This document shows, piece by piece, positions 63,237-64,000 of a stretch of 64,000 bases of DNA. The stretch covers positions 1,054,001-1,118,000 of the forward strand of contig NZ_CAKLCM010000003.1 of the NCBI RefSeq assembly GCF_921292975.1. Reading direction: 5' to 3'. The DNA is from Vibrio hippocampi (lineage in GTDB: Bacteria; Pseudomonadota; Gammaproteobacteria; Enterobacterales; Vibrionaceae). The notes under the pieces were generated by a model. It had not been told where the DNA came from and searched no databases. It worked only from the letters and a program-made list of their open reading frames with translations. The stretch's first letter is position 1. Every line of letters begins with the position of its first letter. The position numbers and the translations under genes are program-made.

Positions 63237-63977
63237 TTATCCGACAAATGCAGTGTGTGGGGCGAGATCGCGACGATTGTTCTCAAACGCACGCTGGTTT
63301 TCGGGACGAGAGTTAAGACACTCATCATCGTTATCCATGGGTTCCGCCTGAAATACCGACACGTCTACCGGGCAATAAGGGTAGTCGGTTGCTGGGTTAA
63401 GCGGGTGTGGACAGGTGGTCATCACTAAAATGGTGTCCATTTCAAAACGCAACTCAATGGTGTCACCTGCCTTGCTATGCTGTTCAGCAAAGAGCAGATC
63501 TCCTTCGGCACTGGTCGATACCTTGCTAAACAGGTTTAGGTTGGCCGCCAGATCACGTTTGCCCAATCCATACTTGGCAACTTCCACCAACAAAGCGTCA
63601 TAGCCATTCTGTTTCCATTGATTACGGTCGGCTTGGTAGTTACGTTCGCCCCATTTTTCCGCCACTTTCTGCTTATTGGCAACACCAGAAACGGTATCAA
63701 TCCAGCCAGTGTCATCTTTCACAATCGACGCAAACACTCGTCCCATATCCGAATACAGGCAATGTCCCTGTGTGAGTTTAAAGGTGTGCTGCCCCTTCAA
63801 CGTGTCCGGTGCGTTGTAGCGTTCTAACAAATTATCAGGGTTATAAAACAACACACTCAAGTTGGCGCCGCCTTGAAGATCGGTAAAGCGAACCGTATGT
63901 CCTTTTGGCACTTTCATCGACCAGTGCGCCCCACCGGGCAACACATCGCGAAATAGCGCTTGTTTGTTATTTTCCAT
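63237..63977 (-). CDS. DUF1989 protein, carboxyguanidine deiminase subunit (urea carboxylase-associated protein 1)
   Basis: A 246-aa DUF1989 protein: [20 protein letters not shown] near 27-45, [28 protein letters not shown] near 71-98, and [17 protein letters not shown] near the C-terminus. It ends 10 bp before its partner gene, matching an obligate two-subunit enzyme. ATG 63977 has AAGGAGT upstream. Upstream genes of the operon (a transporter or a guanidine riboswitch would be expected) lie beyond the right edge. Confidence 0.9.
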   Translation of the reverse strand: MENNKQALFRDVLPGGAHWSMKVPKGHTVRFTDLQGGANLSVLFYNPDNLLERYNAPDTLKGQHTFKLTQGHCLYSDMGRVFASIVKDDTGWIDTVSGVANKQKVAEKWGERNYQADRNQWKQNGYDALLVEVAKYGLGKRDLAANLNLFSKVSTSAEGDLLFAEQHSKAGDTIELRFEMDTILVMTTCPHPLNPATDYPYCPVDVSVFQAEPMDNDDECLNSRPENQRAFENNRRDLAPHTAFVG

Positions 63978-64000
63978 AGCGATACTCCTTAAGCTATTTT

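Overview
The window reads as chromosomal DNA of a Vibrio-like marine gammaproteobacterium, probably the second chromosome. The basis is gene content: a vct-type catechol-siderophore uptake operon with an IrgA-like receptor, a tdh-kbl pair beside a divergent LysR gene, Vibrio-style c-di-GMP and RND genes, moderate GC and AAGGA-type ribosome sites. No rRNA, tRNA or CRISPR array was seen. This taxonomic call is inference from gene families, not from a marker gene.

Layout. 1-6.7 kb: an amino-acid-type ABC transporter whose ATPase is fused to an aminotransferase (cut by the left edge), two permeases, an EamA exporter, a binding protein, two TetR regulators and an amidinotransferase-superfamily hydrolase resembling dimethylarginine dimethylaminohydrolase; a 23-bp perfect inverted repeat sits in the divergent promoter. 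7-14 kb: two tandem copies of a ~1,000-residue surface lipoprotein with Ig/cadherin-like repeats and a C-terminal fibrinogen-like domain, each with its own upstream region and terminator. 14-22 kb: siderophore uptake (vctPDGC-like), a periplasmic esterase, a TonB receptor under a clear Fur-type box, and a LysR gene. 22-34 kb: a short-chain amide/urea uptake operon (urtABCDE-like) with formamidase (fmdA, fmdB), and a divergent two-component system whose hybrid kinase carries an NCS1 transporter as its input domain.

33.7-38.2 kb: a putative defence insertion of two overlapping DUF262 genes, with a 3' remnant of an S24-like gene at its edge. 38.6-42.9 kb: an RND efflux pair. 43-44.7 kb: a STAND-type ATPase preceded by two perfect inverted repeats. 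44.8-51.3 kb: threonine catabolism (tdh, kbl), LysR, crotonase, PHP phosphatase, S4 RNA-binding protein, YHS protein. 51.6-57 kb: a LacI-like/PAS/GGDEF/EAL protein, an M23 endopeptidase under a Zur-like box, and an orphan DUF2384 antitoxin-like gene. 57-64 kb: allophanate hydrolase, a biotin carboxylase annotated by family as urea carboxylase, and two DUF1989 proteins; this gene set is better explained as guanidine degradation (guanidine carboxylase, carboxyguanidine deiminase, allophanate hydrolase).

A recurring theme is salvage of nitrogen from small C-N compounds: methylated or modified arginine (inferred), formamide/short amides, guanidine and threonine. The most promising leads are the double DUF262 system, the transporter-fused kinase, the aminotransferase-ATPase fusion, and the duplicated fibrinogen-like lipoproteins.
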